Source: Ancylobacter sp. SL191 (GTDB lineage Bacteria; Pseudomonadota; Alphaproteobacteria; Rhizobiales; Xanthobacteraceae). From it: DNA of 64,000 nucleotides. How positions within the stretch are numbered: position 1 is the stretch's first letter; each line of letters opens with the position of its first letter. The notes under the pieces were generated by a model. It was not told the DNA's origin. It ran no database searches and worked only from the letters and a program-made list of their open reading frames with translations. The stretch is from contig NZ_CP113056.1 of NCBI RefSeq assembly GCF_026625645.1, forward strand, positions 4,191,001 through 4,255,000, written 5' to 3'. The position numbers and the translations under genes are program-made. Positions 33,495 through 43,138 of the stretch are shown here, piece by piece.

Positions 33495-34349
33495 TCAGCC
33501 GGCCGTATCGGTCAGCGACGTCCGCGCTTCGCGCTGCGCCGCACGCAGGAAGGCGGCGAGGAAGATGACGCTCATCACCAGCACGATGGTCGGCGCGGGG
33601 GCGCTGTCGAGGAAGAAGGACAGATAGACCCCGGTGAGCGCTCCTCCCACAGCCACCGCCAGCGCGGTCAGCAGCATCGCCCCGAAGCGGCGCGTCAGCA
33701 GGAAGGCGATGGCGCCCGGCGCGATGAGCAGGGCGATGGCGAGGATCAGTCCCACCGCCTTGAGCGCGCCGACAATGGTCAGCGAGACGAGGCAGAGCAG
33801 CCCGTAATGCAACCAGCCGACCGGCAGCCCGATGGCGCGCGCCTGCGCCGGATCGAAGGCGTGCAGCAGGAAGTCCTTCCACTTCACCCCGATCACCAGC
33901 GCCACCAGCGCGGCGATCACGCCGGTCTCGATAATGTCCGCCAGCGAAATGCCCAGCATGTCGCCGAACAATATGTGGTCGAGATGCACCTCGGACTGGA
34001 TCTTCACATAGAGCACCAGCCCGGCGCCGAACATGCCGGCGAAGACGATGCCCATCACCGTGTCCTGCTTGATGCGGCTATTGTCCTTGAGATAGCCGGT
34101 CGCCACCGCGCAGAACATGCCGGCGATGAAGGCGCCGATGGCGAGCGGGATGCCGGCGATATAGGCCAGCACCACGCCGGGAAACACCGCGTGCGAGATG
34201 GCGTCGCCCATGAGCGACCAGCCCTTCAGCACCAGAAAGCAGGAGAGCAGCGCCATCGGCACCGCCACCAGCGCGGAGATCACCAGTGCCTTGACCATGA
34301 AATCGAACTGGAAGGGCGCGGCAAGCGTCGCCAGAAGGTCAATGCTCAC
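33495..34349 (-). CDS. sitD: Mn/Fe/Zn ABC transporter permease (SitD type)
   Basis: A 284-residue permease of the metal ABC-3 family with eight or nine membrane helices. GDAISHAVFPGVVLAYIAG and DPAQARAIGLP are conserved family segments. It starts at GTG 34349, overlapping the stop of the preceding permease gene, which explains why an ATG search extends the frame wrongly. Fourth gene of sitABCD; probably forms a heterodimer with SitC. Confidence 0.88.
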   Translation of the reverse strand: MSIDLLATLAAPFQFDFMVKALVISALVAVPMALLSCFLVLKGWSLMGDAISHAVFPGVVLAYIAGIPLAIGAFIAGMFCAVATGYLKDNSRIKQDTVMGIVFAGMFGAGLVLYVKIQSEVHLDHILFGDMLGISLADIIETGVIAALVALVIGVKWKDFLLHAFDPAQARAIGLPVGWLHYGLLCLVSLTIVGALKAVGLILAIALLIAPGAIAFLLTRRFGAMLLTALAVAVGGALTGVYLSFFLDSAPAPTIVLVMSVIFLAAFLRAAQREARTSLTDTAG

Positions 34350-35215
34350 GACGCCACCTCCCCCTCGCGCAGCGCCTGCGCCGCCCGCCGGCGGGCGGCG
34401 AGCAGGCCATGCTTGGGCGCGAAGACGAAGGCGGCGAGGAACAGCGCGGTTTGCAGCACCACGATGATGCCGCCCGTCGCCCCGTCGAGAAAATAGCTGA
34501 TATAGGCGCCAACAAAGCTCGTCACCGCGCCGATGGCCACCGCCAGCACGAGCAGGCGCGGGAAGCGGTCGGTCAGCAGATAGGCGGTCGCGCCGGGCGT
34601 CACCACGAGGCAGATGACGAGGAAGGCGCCCACCGTCTGCAACGCCGCCACCGTCGAGGCCGACAGCAAGGTGAAGAACATCACCTTGAGCGCCGTCGCC
34701 TTCAGCCCGATGGAGCGCGCATGCGCCTCGTCGAAGAACACCGCGACGAGATCCTTCCAGGTCGCCAGCAGCAGCACCAGCGATACGCCGCCGATGATGA
34801 CGAGCTGGAGCGTATCCTCCGGCGTGATCGCCAGGATGTTGCCGAGCACGATGGTCTGGATGTTCACCGAGGTCGGCGACAGCGAGACCATGAACAGGCC
34901 GAGCGCGAAGAAGGACGAGAAGATCAGCCCGATCACCGCATCCTCGCGCAGCTTGGTGCGCTGGCTGAGGAACAGCATCGCCGCCGCCGCAAGGCCGCCG
35001 GAGAAGAAGGCGCCGAGGGCGAAGGGCAGGCCGAGCATATAGGCACCGGCGACGCCCGGCACGATGGCGTGCGAGAGCGCGTCGCCGATCAGCGACCAGC
35101 CTTTGAGCATGAGGTAGCAGGACAGGAACGCGCACACCGCCCCGACCAGCGCCGAGACCCACATGGCATTGCGCATATATTCATAGGAGAACGGCTCGGC
35201 GAGCAGCGCCATCAT
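34346..35215 (-). CDS. sitC: Mn/Fe/Zn ABC transporter permease (SitC type)
   Basis: A 289-residue metal ABC-3 family permease with the [19 protein letters not shown] segment and [13 protein letters not shown], plus eight or nine hydrophobic helices. It overlaps the ATPase gene upstream and sitD downstream by four bases each, so the whole operon is translationally coupled. Confidence 0.88.
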   Translation of the reverse strand: MMALLAEPFSYEYMRNAMWVSALVGAVCAFLSCYLMLKGWSLIGDALSHAIVPGVAGAYMLGLPFALGAFFSGGLAAAAMLFLSQRTKLREDAVIGLIFSSFFALGLFMVSLSPTSVNIQTIVLGNILAITPEDTLQLVIIGGVSLVLLLATWKDLVAVFFDEAHARSIGLKATALKVMFFTLLSASTVAALQTVGAFLVICLVVTPGATAYLLTDRFPRLLVLAVAIGAVTSFVGAYISYFLDGATGGIIVVLQTALFLAAFVFAPKHGLLAARRRAAQALREGEVAS

Positions 35216-36138
35216 GGCGTCTTCCCCGGCCTGGGCCCCGCGCCGTCACGGTTCTTGTGCTCCATCGCGCCATCCTCGCCATAGAACACCAGCGGGCGTT
35301 CATCGTCGGTCAGCACGGCGAGGCGGCGGCGGTCGTCATCATCGTGCAGCCCGGCCCCGCCCAGCACGAAATGGCGCAGCACGCCGCCGAAGGTCTTCTC
35401 CAGATTGGCCTGGGTGAACACCGTGGCCGTCGGCCCGTGGGTGAGCACCGTGCCCTTGATGAGCACCGTGCGGTCGCAGAATTCCGGCACACTGCCGAGA
35501 TTGTGGGTCGAGACCAGCATCACCCGCCCCTCGTCGCGCAGCGCCCGCAGCAGCGCGATGATGGTCTCCTCGGTGGTCACGTCGACGCCGGTGAAGGGCT
35601 CGTCGAGCAGGATCACGCGGGCATCCTGCGCCAGCGCGCGGGCGAGAAACACGCGCTTCTTCTGCCCGCCGGAGAGCTCGCCGATCTGCCGCTTGCGCAA
35701 CGCTTCCATGCCGACGCGGGCGAGCGCGGTATCCACCGCCGCCCGGTCGGCGGCGCGGGGAATGCGCAGGAAGCCCATATGGCCGTAGCGCCCCATCATC
35801 ACCACGTCCTCGACGAGGACGGGGAAGTTCCAGTCGACTTCCTCGGCCTGCGGCACATAGGCGACGAGGTTGGATTTCAGCGCCTCGCTCACGCTGCCGC
35901 CGAGGATGGTGATCTCGCCGGCGGCGACGGGCACGAAGCCCATGATGGCCTTGAACAGCGTCGACTTGCCCGAACCGTTCACCCCGACCAGCGCGGTGAT
36001 GGTGCCGGCGGGAATGGCGAAGCTCGCCGCCCGCAGCGCCGTGTGGCCATTGCGATAGGTGACGGTGACGTCCCGCACGCGAAGCCCGGCATCCTCGGCC
36101 CTGGCGAGGGGGCTGACAGCCCCCGCTTCCATCTTCAT
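35212..36138 (-). CDS. sitB: Mn/Fe/Zn ABC transporter ATPase (SitB type)
   Basis: A 308-residue ATPase with Walker [10 protein letters not shown] (about residues 52-60), signature [15 protein letters not shown] and Walker B VILLDEP. A histidine-rich or acidic C-terminal tail ([19 protein letters not shown]) follows the core, as in some metal transporter ATPases. It overlaps the binding-protein gene upstream and sitC downstream. Confidence 0.9.
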   Translation of the reverse strand: MKMEAGAVSPLARAEDAGLRVRDVTVTYRNGHTALRAASFAIPAGTITALVGVNGSGKSTLFKAIMGFVPVAAGEITILGGSVSEALKSNLVAYVPQAEEVDWNFPVLVEDVVMMGRYGHMGFLRIPRAADRAAVDTALARVGMEALRKRQIGELSGGQKKRVFLARALAQDARVILLDEPFTGVDVTTEETIIALLRALRDEGRVMLVSTHNLGSVPEFCDRTVLIKGTVLTHGPTATVFTQANLEKTFGGVLRHFVLGGAGLHDDDDRRRLAVLTDDERPLVFYGEDGAMEHKNRDGAGPRPGKTP

Positions 36139-37148
36139 TGGGAAACCCCGTCCGCAAGTCCCTTGGCAATCGTCGCGGATGTTACGCGCAGAAGGTCGAG
36201 ATAGGTCGGCACCGGTCCATCCGCCTCGCTCAAGGAATCGACATAGAGCACGCCGCCATAATGCGCCCCGGTCTCACGCGCGACCTGCCGCGCCGGCTTG
36301 TCGGAGACGGTGCTTTCGCTGAACACGGCGGGGATCTTGTTCGCGCGCACCGCGTCGATCACCCGGCGCACCTGCTGCGGGGTGCCCTGCTGGTCGGCAT
36401 TGATCGGCCAGAGATAGAGCTCCTTCAGCCCGTAATCGCGGGCGAGATAGGAAAACGCCCCCTCGCTCGTCACCAGCCAGCGCTTCTCCACCGGGATGGT
36501 GTCGAGCTGCGCGCGGATCGGCGCGGCGGCCTGCGCGATCGTCGCCTTATAGGCGGCGGCGTTGGCCGTGTAGGTGTCGGCATTGGCGGGGTCGTACTTC
36601 ACCAGCGCGTCGCGGATGTTGTCGACATAGCGGGCGGCATTGTCCGGCGACATCCAGGCATGCGGGTTGGGCTTGCCGCTATAGGGCCCCTCGCTGATGC
36701 TCATGGGCTCGATACCATCCGAGACGACGACGCTCGGCACGCCCTTCAGGTTCTGGAAGAAGCGCTGGAACCAGGTTTCGAGATTGAGCCCGTTCCACAG
36801 GATGAGCTGCGCGCCCTGCGCGCGCTGGAGATCGCCCGGCGTCGGGGCGTAATTGTGGATCTCGGCGCCCGGCTTGGTGATCGATTCCACCACCGCCGCG
36901 TCGCCCGCCACGTTGCGGGCCATGTCGGCGATGATGGTGAAGGTCGTCACCACCTTGAATTTCGGGGCTCCCGCGTCCTGCGCGCGCGCCGCATCGGCGC
37001 CGAGCGCCCAGCCGCTCAGCACCAGACCTCCGGCCGCCATCAACGCCAGAACGCGCCGCCGGCTGCGCCCTGCCGGTCGCCCCACCTCACCCTGCGCTTC
37101 GCGTGCGATCATCACCACCCTGCTCCTGCGAATGAGTTGCAAGAGCAC
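36135..37148 (-). CDS. sitA: Mn/Fe/Zn ABC transporter binding protein (SitA type)
   Basis: A 337-residue cluster-9 metal receptor. A long basic N-terminus with RRR precedes the hydrophobic signal ([17 protein letters not shown]). Metal-ligand histidines are in [12 protein letters not shown] and [13 protein letters not shown], with the later Glu in [12 protein letters not shown] and Asp in [12 protein letters not shown]; the [13 protein letters not shown] segment is typical of SitA/MntC. Manganese is the more likely ion, given the operator upstream. First gene of sitABCD. Confidence 0.9.
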   Translation of the reverse strand: MLLQLIRRSRVVMIAREAQGEVGRPAGRSRRRVLALMAAGGLVLSGWALGADAARAQDAGAPKFKVVTTFTIIADMARNVAGDAAVVESITKPGAEIHNYAPTPGDLQRAQGAQLILWNGLNLETWFQRFFQNLKGVPSVVVSDGIEPMSISEGPYSGKPNPHAWMSPDNAARYVDNIRDALVKYDPANADTYTANAAAYKATIAQAAAPIRAQLDTIPVEKRWLVTSEGAFSYLARDYGLKELYLWPINADQQGTPQQVRRVIDAVRANKIPAVFSESTVSDKPARQVARETGAHYGGVLYVDSLSEADGPVPTYLDLLRVTSATIAKGLADGVSQ

Positions 37149-37170
37149 TCTACGCGAACCGACCCAAGAC

Positions 37171-37195
37171 GCAATTGCGAATTAATTGCAATTGC
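37171..37195. promoter_or_regulatory. Mur-like operator upstream of sitA
   Basis: Two identical palindromes GCAATTGC (37171-37178 and 37188-37195) are separated by GAATTAATT, starting 22 bp before the sitA ATG. Rhizobial Mur, the Mn-responsive Fur homologue, recognises TGCAA-type palindromes upstream of sitA. This site could also bind a Zur or Irr-type repressor. Confidence 0.6.
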
Positions 37196-37346
37196 GTGAT
37201 CGAATGGCCACGCAGATGGGGAGGCGCCGACATAAGAATGCATCGCAGCGGTATAATATTCATCCAATCGCGCTGACGAACAGCGTTAGGATTACGTGGC
37301 TTGGCTTCATGATCCCGCCGCCGCGCTCCAAGCATCAAGGTCGACC

Positions 37347-38432
37347 ATGCAGGGGATTCCCGCGTTGACGACATTATCGCCGCAGATAATCTACGAAGAC
37401 GATGACATGGCCCTGCTTTGGCACCCGCACGCAGAGGCCGCCGGGCTGATCATAACATTCACGCCGCTGATGAAGGTAGCGCCGAGCCCGCTGGTCGGCT
37501 GGGGACAGTCGGTGGTGCCGCGGTTTGGCGCCTCCGGCTTGTACTTCGTCTCGAAGTGGAACCATTGGTGGCAGGTGCCGGGCCTGCCGCAGGCTTTACG
37601 GATCGCCGTCGAGCGGGCGCGCGACTTTGACCGCGTGACCACCTACGGCACCAGCATGGGCGGCTACGGCGCGCTCAGCTTCTCGGGCGCCCTCGGTGCG
37701 ACCACCATCCTGTCCATGTCGCCGCAATTCTCGATCGACCGGCGCAAGGTGCCGTTCGAGCGCCGCTGGCAACATCACGCGCGCAAGCTCGGCTTCGAGC
37801 ATGACAGCCTGAACGAAGGGCTGGCCGCGGATGCGCGGATCATCATGGTTTACGACTCGATGAACGACGATGCCAAGCATGCGGCACTCGTCGATGCGCC
37901 GGCGGCCCACCATCTGCGCATCCCGTTTATCGGCCACGGCACGCCGGACTACCTCAGCAGGATCGGAACCCTGAAGACATTGCTCCGCGCCGCCATAGAC
38001 GGCACTGACCCGGAAATCTTGCTCACCAAGGAGTCACGGCGTGAGGAGGCCCATTACTGGAAGAACCTCGCCGAGGCGGCCTACCGCCGGGGTCGCCGAC
38101 CACTCGCAGCGCGCCTGTATGAGCGCGCGCACGCGTTGAGTCCGCGCAGCTTCGGCATTGCCTACCGCACGGCACGCCTTCTGGAACTCAATGGCGAGCG
38201 CGAAGCGGCAGGGCTTCAGTACCTTGCCGCCTCACGCCTGCACAGAACCGAGCCGAGCTGCCGGGTGCGGGCCCTGCGCAACCTTTACATCAGCCTGCGG
38301 CGCCACGCGGCCGCAGGCGAGTTGGCCGACGCGGAACGGCTGCTCGCTTTGGCCGGCGAAATCGAGACCGATGCCGATCAGCTGGCGCGCTATCGGCGCT
38401 TCATCGCGCGTCAGCGGGCCCATGCGGCTTAA
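37347..38432 (+). CDS. Alpha/beta hydrolase with a C-terminal TPR-like tail
   Basis: A 361-residue cytoplasmic protein. The nucleophile elbow is YGTSMGGYGALSFSG (about residues 99-113), and GHGTPDYLSRIG supplies a candidate catalytic histidine near 207. From about residue 230 the sequence becomes helical with TPR-like pairs (EEAHYWKNLAEAAYRRGRRPLAARLYERAHALSP). ATG 37347 is likelier than the upstream ATG at 37296. Related proteins occur among polysaccharide genes; the substrate is unknown. It overlaps the SGNH hydrolase by 11 bases. Confidence 0.7.
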   Translation: MQGIPALTTLSPQIIYEDDDMALLWHPHAEAAGLIITFTPLMKVAPSPLVGWGQSVVPRFGASGLYFVSKWNHWWQVPGLPQALRIAVERARDFDRVTTYGTSMGGYGALSFSGALGATTILSMSPQFSIDRRKVPFERRWQHHARKLGFEHDSLNEGLAADARIIMVYDSMNDDAKHAALVDAPAAHHLRIPFIGHGTPDYLSRIGTLKTLLRAAIDGTDPEILLTKESRREEAHYWKNLAEAAYRRGRRPLAARLYERAHALSPRSFGIAYRTARLLELNGEREAAGLQYLAASRLHRTEPSCRVRALRNLYISLRRHAAAGELADAERLLALAGEIETDADQLARYRRFIARQRAHAA

Positions 38433-39135
38433 GCTCCTTGCCGCGCTACTCCTTGGCACGCTCGCCATCAGCGGAGCCAATGCCGAACGGGCGGCTACGG
38501 TCCCGGAACCGCGCGATGCGCGATGGCTGTCACTTGCGAGGGCACGCGGAGAGGCGCTCGACCGGCACACCGGAAAGATCGTCATACTCGGCGACTCTCT
38601 CGCCGCGCGCTTCCCCCGTGAGGTCCAGCGCGATGCCTTCGGGGAGAGTTTCATCAATCTTGGCATCAGCGGCGACCGGACGGACAACCTGCTCGCGCGC
38701 CTGCCGCTCTACGATTTAGCCAGGGCGCAGCCGCGCGTGGTTATCCTCATCGTCGGTACCAACAATTTGCGCGTCGATGACACGCCGGAGGAGATCGTGG
38801 CGGGAATTCTCGCCGCCGTGGACACGGTCCGTCGCCAGACCCCCGCCCCCCTCATCGTGTCGGAAATTCTGCCGCGCGGGCGCGACCTTGCGTTCCGAGC
38901 GGACGAAATTGCCGCCATCAATGCTCGGCTGACTGAAGCGGCTGGCGCACGGGGATTCATTCTCCTGCACGCAAATGCGCCGATCGCGGCGGCGGCGGGA
39001 AACCAAGGCAGGGGCGCCATCTTCGTGGACACCGTCCATCTGACGCCGCAGGGCTACCGCGTGCTGGCCGATGAGATCCGCGCGGTGATGCCTCGCGGCG
39101 GCGCCAACCCGCCAGTCGACACGCCGACGCCGTAA
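38422..39135 (+). CDS. Secreted SGNH/GDSL hydrolase
   Basis: A 237-residue protein with a signal peptide (LKLLAALLLGTLAISGANA-ER). The four SGNH blocks are visible: VILGDSLAARFP (Ser), NLGISGDRT (Gly), VGTNNLRVDDTP (Asn) and DTVHLTPQGY (Asp and His). Such periplasmic esterases remove acyl groups from polysaccharides or lipids. Overlap with the preceding hydrolase gene and place at the edge of a capsule locus suggest a role in acyl-sugar editing, by inference. Confidence 0.85.
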   Translation: MRLKLLAALLLGTLAISGANAERAATVPEPRDARWLSLARARGEALDRHTGKIVILGDSLAARFPREVQRDAFGESFINLGISGDRTDNLLARLPLYDLARAQPRVVILIVGTNNLRVDDTPEEIVAGILAAVDTVRRQTPAPLIVSEILPRGRDLAFRADEIAAINARLTEAAGARGFILLHANAPIAAAAGNQGRGAIFVDTVHLTPQGYRVLADEIRAVMPRGGANPPVDTPTP

Positions 39136-39145
39136 GCCGGCCGCC

Positions 39146-40294
39146 TCACTTCCACAGGTCCAGGAAGCGCTCCCCGGCAGCCTCGAGGCTGGGATAAGGA
39201 TCGCCGGCCGGATCGGCGGGCGGCACGATCACCGTCGTCTCCTGACAGCCGGCGAGATACCAGCGATGCGCCTCGCCGGTCGCCTTGTCGGTGGCCAGCT
39301 GGGTGAAGATGCCATCCTTCTGCTCGATCGGCCCGAGGATCAGCCCGGGCGTCACCTCACCCTTGAGTTCATAGGGAGGAGAGCAGTACTCGGCGCGGAA
39401 ATAGTCCTCCGCAAGTTCCGGCGCGGCCTTGCCGAGCTTCTTGTTGACCCAGTCCTCACGCTTCCAGTTCTCCCAGCGGGTCTGGCCGAATTCGCGGGTC
39501 CAGTAGGTCCGCTCCATCTGCCCGCTGCGTCCCGGCGCAAGGCCTGCCCGGTCCGCCTGCGAATAGGGGTGGGAGATGATGGCATTCAGCTTTTGCCCGT
39601 TGGTGAAAGTAAAGTCACCGCGCGTCCACAGCGCGAGGATGCGGTTGGGATAGGCGGCGGGGCACGGATCGCCCGGCCGGGACAGGTCGAGCAACTGGCC
39701 CCGCTTCTCGAACACCTTGAAGCCGACCTCGCCATTGGCGAGATTGCGGTAATCGGCCAGCACCCAGTTGCGGTAATAGCGCTCGGAGGAGGCGGGATCG
39801 GCGTCGCAGCTCGGCGTCACGCCGCCACCATAACGGCCGCCCTCCGCCCCGCGCGTCCACATGCCCATGATGAACGCGTAGCGGTCATCGAACCAGCGGA
39901 CCGAGAGATAGGCCGTCACCCATGGATCGCCGCTCACGCAGGGCTTCCGGTCGATGGTGACGAAGCCGACCACGCGCTCGCGATTGTTGCGTGTGAACGG
40001 CACGTTGTCGCGGAAGGTCTGGCGCGCGTCGCATCTCAGGGGCACACCGGCCGCCGCGAGATGGTAGGGAACCCGCTCGCCCTCGCGAATGTCGCGGTGC
40101 TCGGTGCAGCGCGGATCACCCGGCGCGACGCCCGGCCTCACCGCGCCCGTCGCGTCGAGGCAGACGTCCTGGATCATGTAGTCGCGCATGTCGACAGGCT
40201 CGGCCCGCGCCGGCAGGGCCGCGCCGAGGGCAAGCGCAATCAGGCCCGCGCGCCCGAGGCTCAAAACAGCCCCTCGGGAATGTCGTCGAGGCAC
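39146..40294 (-). CDS. Secreted protein of unknown function at the end of the capsule operon
   Basis: A 382-residue protein with a signal peptide (GRAGLIALALGAALPARAEP) and eleven cysteines in the mature part, suggesting disulfides. No family was recognised; the sequence is rich in aromatic and charged residues (WTREFGQTRWENWKREDWVNKK). The frame opens with GTG 40294, but a TTG at 40264 that overlaps the GT61 stop would give a tidier signal peptide. It is the last gene of the manC-headed operon. Confidence 0.65.
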   Translation of the reverse strand: MPRRHSRGAVLSLGRAGLIALALGAALPARAEPVDMRDYMIQDVCLDATGAVRPGVAPGDPRCTEHRDIREGERVPYHLAAAGVPLRCDARQTFRDNVPFTRNNRERVVGFVTIDRKPCVSGDPWVTAYLSVRWFDDRYAFIMGMWTRGAEGGRYGGGVTPSCDADPASSERYYRNWVLADYRNLANGEVGFKVFEKRGQLLDLSRPGDPCPAAYPNRILALWTRGDFTFTNGQKLNAIISHPYSQADRAGLAPGRSGQMERTYWTREFGQTRWENWKREDWVNKKLGKAAPELAEDYFRAEYCSPPYELKGEVTPGLILGPIEQKDGIFTQLATDKATGEAHRWYLAGCQETTVIVPPADPAGDPYPSLEAAGERFLDLWK

Positions 40295-41691
40295 AGGCTC
40301 CAGCGGTCCGTCCGGGGCAACTGCGGCTCAAGCCAAGCGTGATACTCATAGCCGAGCGCGAGCGCGAGGCGCGCATAGTTGAAACGCAGCGCGTAGCTGC
40401 CATCCATGATCGGCAGCAATTCGACGACGCGCGTTCCTTCGCGGCAGAACATCAGATGCGAGAGCCCCGCACCATGCGGCGCCACGATGGTTGTCGCCCG
40501 CGACGCCAGCGCGATCTGCTGCCAGAGCGGCATCTGCGACATGAGCACGATGCCATAGTCGCGCTGTCGAAGGGTCGCCTCGACCTCGGCCTCGTTGGCG
40601 AGAGGCCGGCGGGCGCTGTCGCGGCGGGAAATATAGATCCGCTCGGGACAGGAAAAGCCGGCCGCCGCCGCCATCTCGCTGGCACGGGCAGCCATGCGCT
40701 CGAACAGGCCGCCGGTCAGCCGCCAGTGTCGCAGCCCTGCGAGCCCGACCGAGGGGACGACAAGCCGGCGCACGAAAACGGTGCCGGAGATCGGGACGAC
40801 AACGGTGTCGGACAGGCCCGCGAACTCCATGCTCTCGCGCTCGAAGTGCGGACCATGCGCGCCGATCAGCACCGGCAGGTTCTGCTGCGGTCCGAGCAAA
40901 GCGAGATGCGGGAGGATGTCGACCAGCCAGTGATAGATGCCACGCGTTCCGCGCAGGGCCGGCAGTGCCACATCGAAATTGGGACATGCGGCGCGATCAA
41001 CGCGCAGCATGGGACGCCCCGTCGTCACGACAATGGAGCCGTCCTCGGTCCATATCTGGCCGGTCGGATCGACGAAGACATTATGGTACTCGCTCACGCC
41101 CGGTTCATGAGGCTCGGTCAGTCGGCGCAGGAAGCGATCCCGCGCAAGACTGAGGCCGGCCACGTGCTTGGGATCGACCGCGCTGGAGCCGGTGATGGCG
41201 ACGCGTCCCAGCGCGCGGTCGGCGAGTCCCGGCGGGGGCTGGAAAGCAAAACTGGACTGCAGCGGCTCGACTTCCGGCCCTTCCAGCGTGCGGAGCGCAT
41301 CGCGGATGGTGTCAGCCAAGGCCCCGTCATGGCGGGCATAGGCGAGCACCTTGCGGGCCTGCTGCCCGTAGCGATGATGCGCGGTTACGCTGTCCTTGGT
41401 CGACAGCACACGCCAGGCATCGGCGGGGCGGCCGAACTTCAGCAACGGGCGGATGGCGGCATAACGTAGTTCCGGTCGCAGCGGCAGGCGCTCGGCCACA
41501 TCAAGGGTCCGGGCGAGCTCCGTGTCGTCACCGGCCTCCAGCGCCGCCTCTATACGCACCGGTATCAGCGCCGGCCGGTTGGCGAGGGCCTCGACATCGG
41601 CTGTGTCGGTGAGAACGTCGCCCCAACGGCGGTCCGCCGCATGGGCCAGCACGTTCTTGACGGACTGCTTTCTTGCCATCCACTGCAGCAT
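40261..41691 (-). CDS. GT61-family (DUF563) glycosyltransferase
   Basis: A 476-residue protein whose C-terminal half has the GT61 signatures: GIYHWLVDILPHLALLG, YISRRDSARRPLANEAEV, IVAPHGAGLSHLMFCREGTRVVELLP. The first 200 residues are helical and unassigned. GT61 members transfer xylose or related sugars in plants and occur in bacterial capsule loci. It begins four bases after the GT4 gene and overlaps the next gene, so it belongs to the manC operon. Confidence 0.85.
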   Translation of the reverse strand: MLQWMARKQSVKNVLAHAADRRWGDVLTDTADVEALANRPALIPVRIEAALEAGDDTELARTLDVAERLPLRPELRYAAIRPLLKFGRPADAWRVLSTKDSVTAHHRYGQQARKVLAYARHDGALADTIRDALRTLEGPEVEPLQSSFAFQPPPGLADRALGRVAITGSSAVDPKHVAGLSLARDRFLRRLTEPHEPGVSEYHNVFVDPTGQIWTEDGSIVVTTGRPMLRVDRAACPNFDVALPALRGTRGIYHWLVDILPHLALLGPQQNLPVLIGAHGPHFERESMEFAGLSDTVVVPISGTVFVRRLVVPSVGLAGLRHWRLTGGLFERMAARASEMAAAAGFSCPERIYISRRDSARRPLANEAEVEATLRQRDYGIVLMSQMPLWQQIALASRATTIVAPHGAGLSHLMFCREGTRVVELLPIMDGSYALRFNYARLALALGYEYHAWLEPQLPRTDRWSLCLDDIPEGLF

Positions 41692-41695
41692 CTTC

Positions 41696-43138
41696 CTACC
41701 CCACCCTTTGCCCCTCCGGCATCAGCTGGGCGTAGAGCTTGCCCAGCCGGTCGCGGTAGCGATCCTCGGAAAACAGCGCCGCCTGCACGCGCCCTTCGCC
41801 GGAGAGGCGGGCGCGCAGGTCGGCGTCGCCGGCCATGGTCTTGATGGCGTCGGCGATGGCGCGCGGGTCGTATGGGTCGACCATCAGCGCCGCATTGCCC
41901 GCCACTTCGGGAATGGACGAGGTGTTCGAGGTGATGACCGGCGTGCCCAGCGACATCGCCTCCAGCACCGGCAGGCCGAACCCCTCATAGAGCGAGGGGA
42001 AAACGAGCGCCTTGGCGCCGCGAATGAGGCTCACCAGCAGCGGGAACGGCGCGTAGTCGAAGCGGCGCACGCGGTCGCGGGTGAAGGTGAGGTTGTCGAG
42101 CTGTTCGAGATAGCGGTTGCTGCCCTCATTGAGGAAGCGCAGTTCCTCGCCCGCCTTCCACGCGGTCTTGCCGAGCAGCACCAGGGGCTCGCTCACCTGC
42201 GAGGCGAGATAGGCCTCGACCAGCCGGCCGATGTTCTTCTTCGGCTCGATGGCGCCGAAGAATAGGAAATAGCCCTTGTACTTCAGCCCGAACGCGCCCT
42301 CGACCTCCTCGCGGACCAGATCTTCGCTCTTCTCGGCGTATTTCGCGGGGATGGAGACCGCCTGATAGGTATTGGTGATCTTCTCCTCGGGGTAGCCGAA
42401 CAGGTCGACGATATCGCGCTTGGAGGCCTCCGAGACGGTGACGATATGGTCGGCCCGATCCAGCACGCCCTGGATCATCCGCTTGTAGAACTTCTTGTTG
42501 TCGAGCGTGGTGAAGGGCAGGCGCAGCGGCACGAGGTCGTGCAGCGTGTAGATGTTGCGCGTGCCCGGCAGGCGGATCGGCAGCGGGTAGGTCCAGTGCA
42601 TCAGCGCCGGCTTGTCGACGCCGCTCACGGTGAGGAAGTGCTTATAGGCGTGGAAATGCCAGTAGCTGCGGGAGAACAGCTCGGGCGCGTTCCAGATCCG
42701 ATCATAATGCGGCAGGCGCGACTGGAAGCTGCGGGTGATGACCTTGCCGCTCATCGGCACGTCCTTCGCCCGCACGCCGAGCGGGGAGGTCATGAGCTGG
42801 CGCAGCCGGCGGGTGATCTCCAGCATCAGCGAGGGCGAGCCGACATTGGGGTCGAAGAAGGCGATCTCGCGCAGCAGTGGGTCGGCGCTGGGCGCGGCCC
42901 GCGTGCCGTAGAGAATTTCCGTCCGGTAGCCGAGCGCGCCGCAGGCGAAGCTCAGGTTACGGGCATAGGTCGCGACCCCCGTGCCGGCTTCCAGCGCGAG
43001 GTTGTAGCCGTCGATCATCACCGTGCCGCGACCCGGGCCGCGCCCCGTGGGCACGAGCCCGGCGGGGACATCCGGCATCAGGCCCGGCCGGGCACCCGTC
43101 AGAGTGCCCACCCCCGTCTCGTCATCCCGCAACAGCAT
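41696..43138 (-). CDS. GT4-family glycosyltransferase
   Basis: A 480-residue GT-B enzyme. YFLFFGAIEPKKNIGRLVEAYLAS (about residues 285-308) and LVFPSLYEGFGLPVLEAMSLGTPVITSNTSSIPEVAG carry the donor-binding residues and E-x7-E motif; DRADHIVTVSEASKRDIVDLFG is also typical. These resemble WbaZ/mannosyl or related transferases, and the operon's manC suggests GDP-mannose as donor, by inference. It overlaps the pyruvyl transferase gene by 17 bases. Confidence 0.88.
   Translation of the reverse strand: MLLRDDETGVGTLTGARPGLMPDVPAGLVPTGRGPGRGTVMIDGYNLALEAGTGVATYARNLSFACGALGYRTEILYGTRAAPSADPLLREIAFFDPNVGSPSLMLEITRRLRQLMTSPLGVRAKDVPMSGKVITRSFQSRLPHYDRIWNAPELFSRSYWHFHAYKHFLTVSGVDKPALMHWTYPLPIRLPGTRNIYTLHDLVPLRLPFTTLDNKKFYKRMIQGVLDRADHIVTVSEASKRDIVDLFGYPEEKITNTYQAVSIPAKYAEKSEDLVREEVEGAFGLKYKGYFLFFGAIEPKKNIGRLVEAYLASQVSEPLVLLGKTAWKAGEELRFLNEGSNRYLEQLDNLTFTRDRVRRFDYAPFPLLVSLIRGAKALVFPSLYEGFGLPVLEAMSLGTPVITSNTSSIPEVAGNAALMVDPYDPRAIADAIKTMAGDADLRARLSGEGRVQAALFSEDRYRDRLGKLYAQLMPEGQRVG

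Noticed and set aside
33495..35162. 555-residue fused metal permease
   Set aside because: The N-terminal half is an out-of-frame reading of sitC. A GTG at 34349 overlapping the sitC stop gives a normal 284-residue permease.
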